A stretch of DNA of 64,000 nt from Flavobacteriaceae bacterium (GCA_016649715.1 JAENXC010000003.1:1-64000), one strand, 5' to 3'; shown: positions 8,464 to 17,277, numbered from the stretch's first letter. The notes: generated by a model from the letters alone, not told the origin. A program made the numbers and translations.

Positions 8464-8510
8464 CTGTGGTTATTATTTTTTTACCACAGAGGCACAGAGA
8501 GCACAAAGCT
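8464..8510. repeat. Right half of the IS-split palindromic hairpin
   Basis: After the IS, CTGTGGT, a T-rich loop and ACCACAGAGGCACAGAG (8483-8499) follow. With 7088-7097 these restore a hairpin of 17 perfect pairs. It was probably the bidirectional terminator or REP-like repeat between the fusion gene and the next gene. Confidence 0.75.
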
Positions 8511-8524
8511 TAAACAATGTACTT

Positions 8525-8953
8525 ATGAAAAAACTACTGCTACTTTTCTGTCTAATTACAACACTGAATGCTGTTTCCCAAACCGAAACCGCCGATAAAA
8601 AAGCAATCCTTTCCGTATTAAAAACACAGGAAAACGCGTGGAACCAAAACGATCTCGAAAGTTTTATGCAAGGCTATTGGAAAAGTGATTCCTTGAAATT
8701 CTACGGTAGCAAAGGAGTTACAACCGGTTGGCAAAAAACGTTGGACAACTACAAAAAAGGATATCCTTCAAAAGAATACACTGGAACTTTAAGTTTCACA
8801 ATTGAAGCAATTACTAAAATTGAGGAAAATTCATATTATGTAATGGGTCAATTCCACTTGGTTCGGGATGCGGGAAATGCAAACGGAGTTTTCCTTATTA
8901 TCTTCAGAAAAATTGAAGGAGAGTGGAAAATTATTGCAGATTTAAGCTGCTGA
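8525..8953 (+). CDS. Secreted SnoaL/DUF4440-like (NTF2-fold) protein
   Basis: A 142-residue protein with a signal peptide (MKKLLLLFCLITTLNAVSQ) followed by an NTF2/SnoaL-like fold: KKAILSVLKTQENAWNQNDL, then GYWKSDSLKFYG, YSKEYTGTLSF-type strands and a closing IFRKIEGEWKIIADLS. The family binds small ligands or acts as a steroid-isomerase-like cup; no substrate can be inferred. Cleaved after SQ, it would be periplasmic. It stands alone, followed by a strong hairpin terminator shared with the convergent gene. Confidence 0.75.
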   Translation: MKKLLLLFCLITTLNAVSQTETADKKAILSVLKTQENAWNQNDLESFMQGYWKSDSLKFYGSKGVTTGWQKTLDNYKKGYPSKEYTGTLSFTIEAITKIEENSYYVMGQFHLVRDAGNANGVFLIIFRKIEGEWKIIADLSC

Positions 8954-9041
8954 TGGAATGTAGAAAAACAGACTCAATATTTTTTCCCTATTTACCTAAC
9001 TAGGAAAAGACTGCTGGAATTTCCACTATTTTCCATAAACT

Positions 9042-9073
9042 AAAAAAAGGATGCTTTCAAAGCATCCTTTTCT
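9042..9073. terminator. Bidirectional terminator
   Basis: AAAGGATGCT and AGCATCCTTT arms around a TTCA loop with A- and T-runs on both sides, between two convergent genes. Confidence 0.85.
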
Positions 9074-9095
9074 AAAATATAAGTTTCCCAAAAAT

Positions 9096-9920
9096 TTATT
9101 TTGACAGTTCCGCCACTAAGGTATATGCAGCATCGCCATGGATGCCTGTAAAATATTTGCCCCATTTTTTAGATCTTTCTTTACCAGCCTCCCCAGTCCA
9201 GGCTTGGTCAATCAATTCACCATTTCTGTCAAACATCTTTTCCATATCACACAAAGAATTTACAAAAAACGCCTCCACAAATTCGGTTTTGTCGCTTCCC
9301 CAAGCGTGAACATTTGGATAATAGCCATTAATATACTCGTTCTTAGAAACAACCTTTGCGAAATTTTCAGCACGCATTTCGTTGAATTCTTTTTGGGTGC
9401 CATCCTCGGGAAAAGTAAAATGCGTTTTTCTAACGTATAGCACTAAATCCTCGGTATTGTTTTCAGGTAATAATTTCGCACCATCAATAGGCGCATAAAT
9501 CTCGTCGGAATGTTTTACGGAAAAATAATCATCCAGCTTTTTAAAAAAAGCGTCTCTGGATTTTTCGTCAGGCCATGCCTGTTTTTCAAGTTCCTCAGCT
9601 CTTTCGGCCGACTTTTCTATAGCTTCCCAAGACGGATAGGCCTGTACGTAAAGCACCTCGGAATTATCCGGTGTAAAAAGGTGTGTGTAGTAGGATGCAG
9701 ATAAAACGTATTGATTTTGGCTGACTACCTTTTGCAGATATTCCTTTTCCAATGCTTTCCAGGCATCCATGCTGAAATCTTCTTTATCCATATTCCAGTG
9801 CATTGTAGTGACTGAAAGGTACTTTGGTCGTTCCGCTTCATTCTGAGCGAACACACTAAAATTCAACAGCAACATAATAGTTGCTATTGCAATAAACTTA
9901 AGGTTGGTGATTGTTTTCAT
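9096..9920 (-). CDS. Secreted protein with two dimeric alpha/beta-barrel-like repeats
   Basis: A 274-residue exported protein: signal peptide MKTITNLKFIAIATIMLLLN-FSVFAQ, then two halves that look homologous (YLSVTTMHWNMDKEDFSMDA...VVSQNQYVLSASYYTH, and LYVRKTHFTFPEDGTQKEF...VVSKNEYINGYYPNVH). Such duplicated ferredoxin-like modules are typical of dimeric alpha/beta-barrel proteins. Each half is rich in aromatic residues. Function is unknown. It is a single gene with a terminator directly behind it and about 170 bp of leader before the next gene. Confidence 0.7.
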   Translation of the reverse strand: MKTITNLKFIAIATIMLLLNFSVFAQNEAERPKYLSVTTMHWNMDKEDFSMDAWKALEKEYLQKVVSQNQYVLSASYYTHLFTPDNSEVLYVQAYPSWEAIEKSAERAEELEKQAWPDEKSRDAFFKKLDDYFSVKHSDEIYAPIDGAKLLPENNTEDLVLYVRKTHFTFPEDGTQKEFNEMRAENFAKVVSKNEYINGYYPNVHAWGSDKTEFVEAFFVNSLCDMEKMFDRNGELIDQAWTGEAGKERSKKWGKYFTGIHGDAAYTLVAELSK

Positions 9921-10090
9921 AATTCCATAAAATTAAATTAGTATAAATATTAAAATTGATTACTATTTTAAATTTTTGGGGCAATTTGAGGACTGCAAAA
10001 AGCTATTACGAAGGAGTAATGAGGAATTAGCTTGATTTAAAAGTAATAAAAATAAATTATAAATTACTGTATTCGTGACAATTATAAAAG

Positions 10091-11863
10091 TTAATCCACG
10101 ATCTCCATTTTTTTCAATAGAAAAGATGCGTTCATATTTTGGCAAATTCCGGGTTTGAAGGTGTAGTCGAAGAAGAGTTCGTCATTTTCAATTCGGGCGT
10201 CGAAGAAATAGTTTTTTACTTCGGGCAATTCCTCTGCGGCAGCGCACAGACTCAAATCGTGTGTGGCAATGATTCCGGTGGAATTGCTGGCCACGAGTTT
10301 TTCTACAAATTTTCTGGAGCCGATGGCTTTGTCGGTGCTGTTGGTTCCTTTCAAAATTTCATCGAGAATGATGAAATAGCGGTCGGTTTTTATTTTTTCA
10401 ACAATAAATTTTAAACGTTTCAATTCGCTGAAAAAATACGACTCATCATCCGTCAAGCTATCGGTAGTCCGCATACTCGTGATGAGTTTTATCGGGTTGT
10501 ATTCCGCTTTTTCGGCACAAATAGGCAAGCCCATATTTCCCATCACAATTTGAAGGGAAACAGTTCTCAAAAAAGTACTTTTCCCCGCCATATTCGCACC
10601 GGTAACAATAAAAAACTCTTCTGAATTTATTTGAAAATCGTTTCGCACCATCGTTGATTCCTTTAACAACGGATGCCCCGCTCCTTTCACTTTTAAAACT
10701 GGAACGTCAACAGTTATTTTTGGATAAACATAGTTTGGATGATTGAAAGCAAAATTGCCCAAACTGTTGTAAGCATCAAAAAAAGTAATCACTTCAAACC
10801 ATACTGGAACGCTTTCTTTATGTGTTTCAATCCACTTTTCTATATTATAACATTGGCGCAAATTGCGAAGCGTAAATCCATTAATAATTGTTCCGAAAAT
10901 CATAATATCTCCTTGGCCCAAAACATCCAAATATCTGGTAAATTCTTTCAAGATTGCAGAAGCTTTTGTTGTTGACTCGATTACCGAATTTCGTTTTTCG
11001 GAAAGTATTGGAGAAGAAAAGTTCCCGTTTTCAATTTCTAAAATAAGTTTGTGAAATTGCTCAAAAGTGCTCTGTATTTTTGAAGTATGGGAAGAAAGAT
11101 TATTTACTTTTTTTAAATAGATGCCTGAAATTGTAAGCCCTAAAATGAACCACCCAGCAACTGTGTAACCCGAAACCAAATCAAGGTAGTTCAACACAAT
11201 CAATCCAACGGAAATAATTGTAAACACTAATGAAACTGGTTTGATCCATTTTGGAACAAAAGTCTTATAGTTTTTCAGCCACTCATTTACATCGGTTGCG
11301 GAAACCTCGGTTTTTACCAAAGAAGCGATTGCTGAAAAGTGTTGGCGCCAATTGGGCATTTCGGACAATTCGGTTATTGCCTGTTGTTTTATGGGAATGG
11401 AATCGAATTCATTTTCGGTGAAAAGATTTGCCAAAAAATCGGAGCCGCTTTCCAGGGCAGTTCTATTTAAATATTGAAAAATGGAGCCACGCCCAAAAAG
11501 ATCGATATCCTGACTGTAAAAATGAAGCGGATTTTTATATTTTTCGCCCGAAGGCAGATGATGGAAAGCACGATTGAGAACTTCCAGTTCAATTTCATTT
11601 TGGGCAATCAGCGCCATTTTTAAGTCGCGTTCATTCTGCAGGCCGCTATGCTTTGAAACTAAGTAGATAAAGGCTGCAATAGTGCCAATAATAATGGCGA
11701 TTACAATTTTCGCGTTTCCGAAGAAAAAGTACAATCCAAAACAAGCCAACAAAAACACAACAAGCCGAATGGTGCTGGAAACGGCAAGTTTTCGCTTTAT
11801 TCTTTCCAATTCCGCGGAATGGATTTCAATTTGTAATTTGTAAAATTCGAAGGGTTTATTCAT
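10091..11863 (-). CDS. MutS-family ATPase with membrane segments
   Basis: A 590-residue MutS-related protein. The C-terminal third is the MutS ABC-type ATPase: Walker A GANMAGKST (near residue 420), then TDSLTDDESYFFSELKR, Walker B FIILDEILKGTNSTD and the H-loop GIIATHD. It lacks the mismatch-recognition domain; instead the N-terminal half has two membrane hairpins (around residues 35-75 and 220-255). This resembles the membrane-associated MutS-like proteins of Bacteroidota rather than repair MutS, so a role in mismatch repair should not be assumed. ATG 11863 (MNKPFEFYKL) is preferred; a start ten codons upstream would overlap the preceding gene's end. Confidence 0.85.
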   Translation of the reverse strand: MNKPFEFYKLQIEIHSAELERIKRKLAVSSTIRLVVFLLACFGLYFFFGNAKIVIAIIIGTIAAFIYLVSKHSGLQNERDLKMALIAQNEIELEVLNRAFHHLPSGEKYKNPLHFYSQDIDLFGRGSIFQYLNRTALESGSDFLANLFTENEFDSIPIKQQAITELSEMPNWRQHFSAIASLVKTEVSATDVNEWLKNYKTFVPKWIKPVSLVFTIISVGLIVLNYLDLVSGYTVAGWFILGLTISGIYLKKVNNLSSHTSKIQSTFEQFHKLILEIENGNFSSPILSEKRNSVIESTTKASAILKEFTRYLDVLGQGDIMIFGTIINGFTLRNLRQCYNIEKWIETHKESVPVWFEVITFFDAYNSLGNFAFNHPNYVYPKITVDVPVLKVKGAGHPLLKESTMVRNDFQINSEEFFIVTGANMAGKSTFLRTVSLQIVMGNMGLPICAEKAEYNPIKLITSMRTTDSLTDDESYFFSELKRLKFIVEKIKTDRYFIILDEILKGTNSTDKAIGSRKFVEKLVASNSTGIIATHDLSLCAAAEELPEVKNYFFDARIENDELFFDYTFKPGICQNMNASFLLKKMEIVD

Positions 11864-11879
11864 TTCGTTTTTTGAAATT

Positions 11880-12239
11880 TTAAAGCGTAGCAAGTTCAGC
11901 TTGAAGTTTTTTTGTGAGGCTTTTCACCACCAAATCATAGGAATGGTCTATCAATTCCAGAATTAATTCATGAGGTATATTTTTTTCCAATTCCACAGTA
12001 TTCCAGTGAATTTTACTTATATGATAGCCTGGTTTGATAAGTCCGTCATATTCTTCGCGAAGCTCGATGGCGCGTTCGGGATTGCATTTAAGATTAGCTT
12101 GTGCGGGATTGTATTCCAAACCCGTGAGCGCAAACATTTTGCCCATCACCTTAAAAACAAGCGTCTGTTCATCAAAAGGGAAGGACTCGGCAACACCTTT
12201 TTTTGAAAGACAATAATCACGGAATTGTTCAATGTTCAT
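11880..12239 (-). CDS. MmcQ/YjbR-family DNA-binding protein
   Basis: A 119-residue protein of the MmcQ/YjbR (CyaY-like fold) family: MNIEQFRDYCLSKKGVAESF, FKVMGKMFALTGLEYNP, and the C-terminal KIHWNTVELEKNIPHELILE and DHSYDLVVKSL. Members are small DNA-binding proteins of unclear role. The protein is full length. It lies 16 bp upstream of the MutS-like gene and 6 bp downstream of the transglutaminase gene, so the group is probably co-transcribed. Confidence 0.88.
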   Translation of the reverse strand: MNIEQFRDYCLSKKGVAESFPFDEQTLVFKVMGKMFALTGLEYNPAQANLKCNPERAIELREEYDGLIKPGYHISKIHWNTVELEKNIPHELILELIDHSYDLVVKSLTKKLQAELATL

Positions 12240-12245
12240 GACGTT

Positions 12246-13244
12246 TCAATTAATTTTATAGCCCAAGGCAGGTTTTCCGTCAAAATAAATGAGCAAGGTT
12301 TTTGCTCCAATGGTTAAAGGCACATTAAACTTTATTCGGTTTGCTTCGTGTTCAATAATTCCCAAGGAAATTACATCGGTTCCGTATGAATACGAAATTT
12401 TTTTAGGGTTTATGTTTTCAATGGAGAACAAGATTTCGCCAAAATATTCGTCCTCAAAAAGTAAGCCTTTTGTTGGTGATTCAATATCCTTTGGCATCAG
12501 ATTTTTTTCAATGATCAAAGGTCGTTGCGAAAATTGTTCCCTGCTGGGTATTTCCGCTAAAAAAGCATCTTCAGCCATATCGGGGTAGTGCGTTTTTATA
12601 AAAAGTTCCGGCGGTGTTTTATAGTAAAAATAGGTAGGTTCCGCAATAAATTTTCCGTTGTATTTCCCAGCGCCCCAAGTAGGATCAAAGAGATAGGACT
12701 TTCCATCAATAGTAGCCACATTCCACATATGTATGCGTTTAAAAGGTCGTCCAATATCTTGGAAATTAGATTTTATATCCCCGCGCACCAAGTAGTTTTT
12801 AATTCCCTGTAACTCGCATAATTTTTCAAAAAGCATAGCATATCCTTCGCAAACCGCAGTTCCTTTTTGAAGGGTTCGCTCTATTATTTTAGCGCGAAGC
12901 TTTTCATCCTTTTCGTTGCGTTCGCGATAGTTGGTGAAGGTGTAATCAAACTTTTTGTATTCATCGGGATCGTAGGCAATATTTTGGATTATCCAAGTGT
13001 ATATTGCCCTAACTTTATCTTCTTCGGAATCAAAATCGCGAGCTATAAATTTCGAAAGTTTTTCTGCATTGTCAAAAGTGTTTGGATACATTGTAAGAAT
13101 AGCATCCACCCGCTCATAATCCTGTGAGAAGATTTTCGGACTTATCAATAAAAAAAATAAAAGCACGAAAGTAAATACCTCTCTACGCCTTTGAAGAAGA
13201 GAATTTTTAAACCATTCTAAAAATTCAAAGGTGTGAAAATTCAT
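12246..13244 (-). CDS. Transglutaminase-domain secreted protein
   Basis: A 332-residue protein with an N-terminal hydrophobic signal (VFTFVLLFFLLISPKIFSQ) and a transglutaminase-like core: KVRAIYTWIIQNIAYD, then the Cys motif GTAVCEGYAMLFEKLC, the His motif IHMWNVATIDGKSYLFDPTW. The triad Cys/His/Asp is intact, so a papain-like peptidase or transglutaminase activity in the periplasm is possible. The signal is preceded by about 20 cytoplasmic residues; a later start at the internal hydrophobic region has no ATG. Its ATG overlaps the stop of the DUF4230 gene (ATGA), indicating translational coupling. Confidence 0.85.
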   Translation of the reverse strand: MNFHTFEFLEWFKNSLLQRRREVFTFVLLFFLLISPKIFSQDYERVDAILTMYPNTFDNAEKLSKFIARDFDSEEDKVRAIYTWIIQNIAYDPDEYKKFDYTFTNYRERNEKDEKLRAKIIERTLQKGTAVCEGYAMLFEKLCELQGIKNYLVRGDIKSNFQDIGRPFKRIHMWNVATIDGKSYLFDPTWGAGKYNGKFIAEPTYFYYKTPPELFIKTHYPDMAEDAFLAEIPSREQFSQRPLIIEKNLMPKDIESPTKGLLFEDEYFGEILFSIENINPKKISYSYGTDVISLGIIEHEANRIKFNVPLTIGAKTLLIYFDGKPALGYKIN

Positions 13245-13858
13245 TTTTTTGAATCAATTTCTTTTAAGTTGTCTCGAACTTGCAGCGCGGAGTAATCGAG
13301 TTTCCAATTAATGGTTTCCACCAGTTTTTCCATAAGTTGAATGGTTTCCAAGGCTTGTTTTGAAGCTTCGTTAAGCAGACCGCTTTCGGGAATTTTATCA
13401 ACGATATGTTTTTTGGCCTCTTGGTTTATTTCGGTCAAATCTGTTGCTGTGAAGGGGTTTGCCCAGCCTTCGCGTTTGTCGTAATACTTAAAATCGGTTT
13501 CAATAGTGAGCAGTTCGGGCTGGGGAAAATTCGTTAAAACAATCGTTTTGTTTTTAGTGTCGGCGTGCATTTTCACTTTTGTGAGATCAAAACCGATGTG
13601 CGCTTTTGCTTCAATCAGAATCAAGGCTTTCTTTTTTCCCAAAATCAAGTTCAGCCATTTGTCTTTTACATTTTCGTAATAGAAAATTTCAGAAAAATCG
13701 CCTTCCACGGTTATGAATTTACACACACTGCGGATTTTTTCCATCAAAATAACAGACTGCGTGTTCACTCTTTCGCGTTTTCGGCCACCGCTGAAACGTG
13801 CAAAAAGGAAGTAGGCCAAAATGGCGCCTACAGCTAAACCTATAAATAGATATTCCAT
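13241..13858 (-). CDS. DUF4230 membrane-anchored protein
   Basis: A 205-residue DUF4230 protein: a single N-terminal membrane anchor (MEYLFIGLAVGAILAYFLF) and an extracytoplasmic domain with SVCKFITVEGDFSEIFYY, KALILIEAKAHIGFDL and FPQPELLTIETDFKYYDK. Function of the family is unknown. It is the first gene of the apparent operon with the transglutaminase, YjbR-like and MutS-like genes. Confidence 0.85.
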   Translation of the reverse strand: MEYLFIGLAVGAILAYFLFARFSGGRKRERVNTQSVILMEKIRSVCKFITVEGDFSEIFYYENVKDKWLNLILGKKKALILIEAKAHIGFDLTKVKMHADTKNKTIVLTNFPQPELLTIETDFKYYDKREGWANPFTATDLTEINQEAKKHIVDKIPESGLLNEASKQALETIQLMEKLVETINWKLDYSALQVRDNLKEIDSKK

Positions 13859-13957
13859 AGAAGTAAAGGTAATAAAATGACTTGTGACTTTTTGAAGTAG
13901 GTCGTAAGTCTATTGCTTTCTTATTAATTGTATGTTTTATGCCCTTAAGTCTTTGGT

Positions 13958-14710
13958 TTAAATAATTTTATAAAGTACCGGTTTGCTCGGCGAGGCATCA
14001 TTGTAAAACGAAGCGATCTGCAAGTTCAGCAAATAAGCTCCATCTTTTACCAAATCAGGAATGTAAATTAATTCCGTAATGGTGCAGTCGTGGCACGGGT
14101 TTTCAGGATAATTCCAAAACGCTTTATGTGCCAAGAGTTTGCCTTCGTCCTTTTCTTTGTCAACTGAAGGGAGGTCAATCAACAAATGTTTTACACCAAT
14201 TTCTCTTAAATATAGAGCTGCTTTTTCGTGAAGAAACGGCCAATTTGTGTCTGACCAATGCTTCGATTTTTTTTCTAAAGTATTTGGAAGTGTTCTGATT
14301 ATAATAGCTTCGGGCGTTTTTCCATTTAAAGCTCTTGCAAAGCTCTCTTCTGAAATGATTTCGTCATCATCGAGTTTTTCGGGTTTTACGGAAATCACTT
14401 CGGCTAAAAAAAAGAAAGTTTTTAATGCTTCGTTTACGGAATAAAATCCCTCTGAAATATGTCCAAAACACTCGGTATGCGTGCCGTGGGCGTGTGGATT
14501 GAAAAACACATTGTTGAAATTAACGGAAGCGCCTTCGGAAACTTTTCCAGTCCAATCGCCCATTTTTACTGGCTCAATTGTGGGCTCGTTTTGATACCAC
14601 GCCAATGGATTTTCTTCCGTAGCCTGCAATGGGATTGAGATATCCAACGGCTTGGAGAAGTCAACGCTAAAGGATTTTCCGTTATGTTCAATTGTAGTTT
14701 TCATTTGCAA
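13958..14710 (-). CDS. Cyclase family protein (kynurenine-formamidase-like hydrolase)
   Basis: A 250-residue metal-dependent hydrolase of the cyclase family. The signature HAHGTHTECFGH is present (HxGTHxE metal site), and LLIDLPSVD plus the C-terminal CTITELIYIPDLVKDGAYLL loop are typical. Members hydrolyse N-formylkynurenine or related amides; the substrate here is unknown. A second ATG two codons in (MKTTIEH) is equally possible as start. A perfect 16-bp inverted repeat separates it from hemW. Confidence 0.85.
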   Translation of the reverse strand: MQMKTTIEHNGKSFSVDFSKPLDISIPLQATEENPLAWYQNEPTIEPVKMGDWTGKVSEGASVNFNNVFFNPHAHGTHTECFGHISEGFYSVNEALKTFFFLAEVISVKPEKLDDDEIISEESFARALNGKTPEAIIIRTLPNTLEKKSKHWSDTNWPFLHEKAALYLREIGVKHLLIDLPSVDKEKDEGKLLAHKAFWNYPENPCHDCTITELIYIPDLVKDGAYLLNLQIASFYNDASPSKPVLYKII

Positions 14711-14740
14711 ATTTTGAAAAAATAAAGATACAACAATCTC

Positions 14741-14773
14741 AGACCTAACAGGTCTTTAAGACCTGTTAGGTCT
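14741..14773. terminator. Perfect 16-bp inverted repeat overlapping the hemW stop
   Basis: AGACCTAACAGGTCTT and its exact complement are separated by one base. The right end reaches into the hemW stop codon. The family of ACCTnACAGGTCT hairpins recurs at 35114-35140 and 44061-44098, so it is a dispersed repeat that may act as terminator. Confidence 0.7.
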
Positions 14774-15981
14774 CAAATCCAAAATAAATCTGCTGCAATT
14801 CCATCACTCAAAAACTTTCCTTTTTTTGAAATTTTCAGCGTTTTGTTTTCGAGGATTAAAAGTTCATTTTTTATAGGATTCGCAGCTTGTTTCAGTAAAT
14901 ATTCTGAATAATTTCTTCCAAATTCACTTTCAACTATTTCTATGGAAACACCTTTTTTGGTTCGCAATCCAGTCATCACGTATTCGTTGTATTTATCAGT
15001 TTTTGAAAGGATCTCCATTTCCGAAGGGAGCTTTCCTTCTTCAATGCTTTTAATATACTTTGTGTTGTTGGCCACGTTCCAACTGCGCGATTTTCCGTCA
15101 TAACTATGTGCGGACGGACCGATGCCCAAGTACGGTTTACCCTCCCAGTATGCGGTATTATTTCGAGAATGGAATCCTAGTTTTCCAAAGTTTGAAAATT
15201 CATAATTTTCCAAACCTGCTTTTTCTGTCTCGCGTACCAAAATTTCATAATGTTGTTTTGCCACTTCTTCATCCACTGGCGGCACAATACCTTTTTCGAT
15301 GAATTTTTTTAAAGCGGTTTTTGGTTCGACCGTTAAAGCGTAACACGAAAGGTGCGGCACATCCAGTTTTAGAGCGATTTCAAGATTTTTTTTCCATCGT
15401 TTATTTGTCATTCCGGGAATTCCGTAGATCAAATCGATGCTGATATTTTCGAAATATTGCTTTGCTCCTTTTATACATTCCAAGGCTTCGGAAGCATTGT
15501 GGGCGCGGTTCATCAATTTTAGATCCTCCTCAAAAAAGGATTGGATTCCGATGCTGAGGCGGTTAATTCCATTTTTTTTTAATGACTTTAATTTGGTCTG
15601 CGAAAGGTCTTCGACTGCGCCCAGACTGACATCCAATAGATCATCTGGATTGGCTTCGAGGGTGATTTCAGGGTTTTCGGAAACTTTATAGTTTTTATAA
15701 ATTGTTTGAAGAATTTGTTGCAATTCTTCCAAAGAAAGCAAGCTGGGCGTACCGCCACCGAAATAGATAGTTTCTATTTCACCCTTTATTTCCGCTTTCC
15801 GAAGGACTAATTCCTTGCAAAGCGCATTGACCAATTCGCCCTTTTTCTTCAAAGAAGTTGAAAAATGGAAATCGCAATAATGGCAGGCCTGTTTGCAAAA
15901 AGGGATGTGGATGTATAAGCCCCCTCCGCCCCCCAAGGGGGAACTATTGACTTCTATATTATGATACTTGTTTTCTTCCAA
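14773..15981 (-). CDS. hemW: HemW-like radical SAM heme chaperone
   Basis: A 402-residue radical SAM protein. The cluster motif CKQACHYC follows LYIHIPF, and YFGGGTPSLLS, LEANPDDL, RLSIGIQSF and YEFSNF match HemW/coproporphyrinogen-III-oxidase-like proteins. HemW transfers heme to respiratory proteins and is not itself an oxidase. The HemW domain usually begins with a few residues before the IHIPF motif; here about 20 extra residues (NSSPLGGGGG) are encoded by a G/C-run repeat at 15921-15942, so the N-terminus is extended by a repeat or translation starts later. Confidence 0.9.
   Translation of the reverse strand: MEENKYHNIEVNSSPLGGGGGLYIHIPFCKQACHYCDFHFSTSLKKKGELVNALCKELVLRKAEIKGEIETIYFGGGTPSLLSLEELQQILQTIYKNYKVSENPEITLEANPDDLLDVSLGAVEDLSQTKLKSLKKNGINRLSIGIQSFFEEDLKLMNRAHNASEALECIKGAKQYFENISIDLIYGIPGMTNKRWKKNLEIALKLDVPHLSCYALTVEPKTALKKFIEKGIVPPVDEEVAKQHYEILVRETEKAGLENYEFSNFGKLGFHSRNNTAYWEGKPYLGIGPSAHSYDGKSRSWNVANNTKYIKSIEEGKLPSEMEILSKTDKYNEYVMTGLRTKKGVSIEIVESEFGRNYSEYLLKQAANPIKNELLILENKTLKISKKGKFLSDGIAADLFWI
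15921..15942. repeat. G/C-run repeat in the hemW 5' coding end
   Basis: CCCCTCCGCC-CCCCAAGGGGG reads on the coding strand as SPLGGGGG. It is a known style of dispersed repeat in flavobacterial genomes and here is in frame. Confidence 0.55.
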
Positions 15982-16121
15982 ATCCTTTCTTTAGTTTGGA
16001 ACATTTGGTTTTTAAAATTTCAAAAGCTTCCAATCCCTCAAAATTAGTTATTATTTTTACCAGAATTAGGGGTTCCTTCATTAAAAAGCGGAACCGAAAA
16101 TAATTCAAAAAACATAAAATC

Positions 16122-17063
16122 ATGCTTCGTTTTTTATCCTTCATCTTTCTTTTGTGTTCCGCTCTTTCTACTGGGCAGAGTGATACTGAAAAAATACGCG
16201 TAGGCTACGCGGGTTCGGCACCGTTTGTAATTCACAACGAAAAGGAAGAAGGGATTGTTTTTGACATTTGGCAAGAAATAGCTTTCGACCTCGGCCTAAA
16301 ATATACGTTGCAGGAATATCCTTCGGTAGAAGCTGGCATTGCCGCAGCCAAGGACGATAAAATAGATATCTTAATTGGCCCAACAACGATAAATGCAGAG
16401 CGTGCAGCAGAGATTTCATTCTCACAGCCTTATTATGATACCGAAATGGCCATCTTGGCGCCCGTTCAGGAGCTCACTGTTTGGGAAAAAGTAAGCCCCA
16501 TTTTTTCAAAAACATTTCTCTATGCCGTGCTTGGACTACTGTTGATACTTACTATTGTTGGCTTTTTGTTTTGGCTGGTGGAAGGGCGAAAATTTAAGGA
16601 CGAATACGGCAAACACATGCACCAAGGTATCGGCTCCGGAATATGGTTAGCCATTGTGACCATGACAACTGTAGGTTATGGCGATTATGCTCCGCGAACT
16701 CCTGCCGGAAGGGTTGTGATGGGTTCGTGGATGATAATTTCGCTGATTTTGGCGACTTCATTTGTAGCCGGAATTGCCACAACTTTTTCCAAAACAACGC
16801 AGGAAGACAAAACCATAACTAGCATGCAACAATTGGAAGGCAAAAGAGTAGCCGTTCCCGATTATAAAAAAATTATGGATCGGGTGCGTAATGTGGATGG
16901 CACGCCAATAGCGGTAAAAACCGTTTCAGAAGGCTATAAAATGCTTTTGGACAAAAAAGTGGATGCCTTGATTTATGATGAAATACCGTTGGAATATATT
17001 TTTAGCGAAAACGATAAAGTCGATTTTGTTTTAAGCAAGAAAAAAATCGAACCGCAGTATTAA
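16122..17063 (+). CDS. GluR0-like ligand-gated K+ channel, C-terminally truncated by a stop
   Basis: 313 residues to the first stop. Signal peptide (MLRFLSFIFLLCSALSTGQ), periplasmic solute-binding lobe (IRVGYAGSAPFVIHNE, GVEAGIAAAKDDKIDILIGP-like), first membrane helix (residues 129-153), pore loop with the K+ selectivity filter TVGYGD (residues 183-188), second helix, then the second binding lobe (VAVPDYKKI, VDALIYDEIPLEY). This is the layout of prokaryotic glutamate-receptor channels. TAA at 17061 interrupts the last strand-helix unit, which continues in frame to 17180. The truncated lobe may not fold; readthrough or sequencing error are alternatives. Confidence 0.85.
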   Translation: MLRFLSFIFLLCSALSTGQSDTEKIRVGYAGSAPFVIHNEKEEGIVFDIWQEIAFDLGLKYTLQEYPSVEAGIAAAKDDKIDILIGPTTINAERAAEISFSQPYYDTEMAILAPVQELTVWEKVSPIFSKTFLYAVLGLLLILTIVGFLFWLVEGRKFKDEYGKHMHQGIGSGIWLAIVTMTTVGYGDYAPRTPAGRVVMGSWMIISLILATSFVAGIATTFSKTTQEDKTITSMQQLEGKRVAVPDYKKIMDRVRNVDGTPIAVKTVSEGYKMLLDKKVDALIYDEIPLEYIFSENDKVDFVLSKKKIEPQY

Positions 17064-17180
17064 GGATTCGTCTTTCCCATAGGAAGTAAATTAAAACGGA
17101 AAGTAGATTTGGAGATAATCCATCTGCAGGATAATAAAGAAATCTCTCATATTGTGGATGATTGGGTAAATAGAAACTGA
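17064..17180 (+). pseudogene. Detached 3' end of the GluR0-like gene
   Basis: Directly after TAA 17061-17063, the same frame continues for 38 codons: GFVFPIGSKLKRKVDLEIIH and LQDNKEISHIVDDWVNRN, ending at TGA 17178. The F-P-x-GS...L...V...I...I...W pattern is the standard C-terminal end of family 3 solute-binding domains, so the TAA is very probably a nonsense change of one codon (for example TAT to TAA). Confidence 0.8.
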
Positions 17181-17277
17181 ATTTATTTCGCAATATATAG
17201 CACTGAGGCATGAAGAAATGAGAGAGATGTATGGAAAAAACAGATGCTTATTGACAACTGTTTCTGAACATTGCTAC

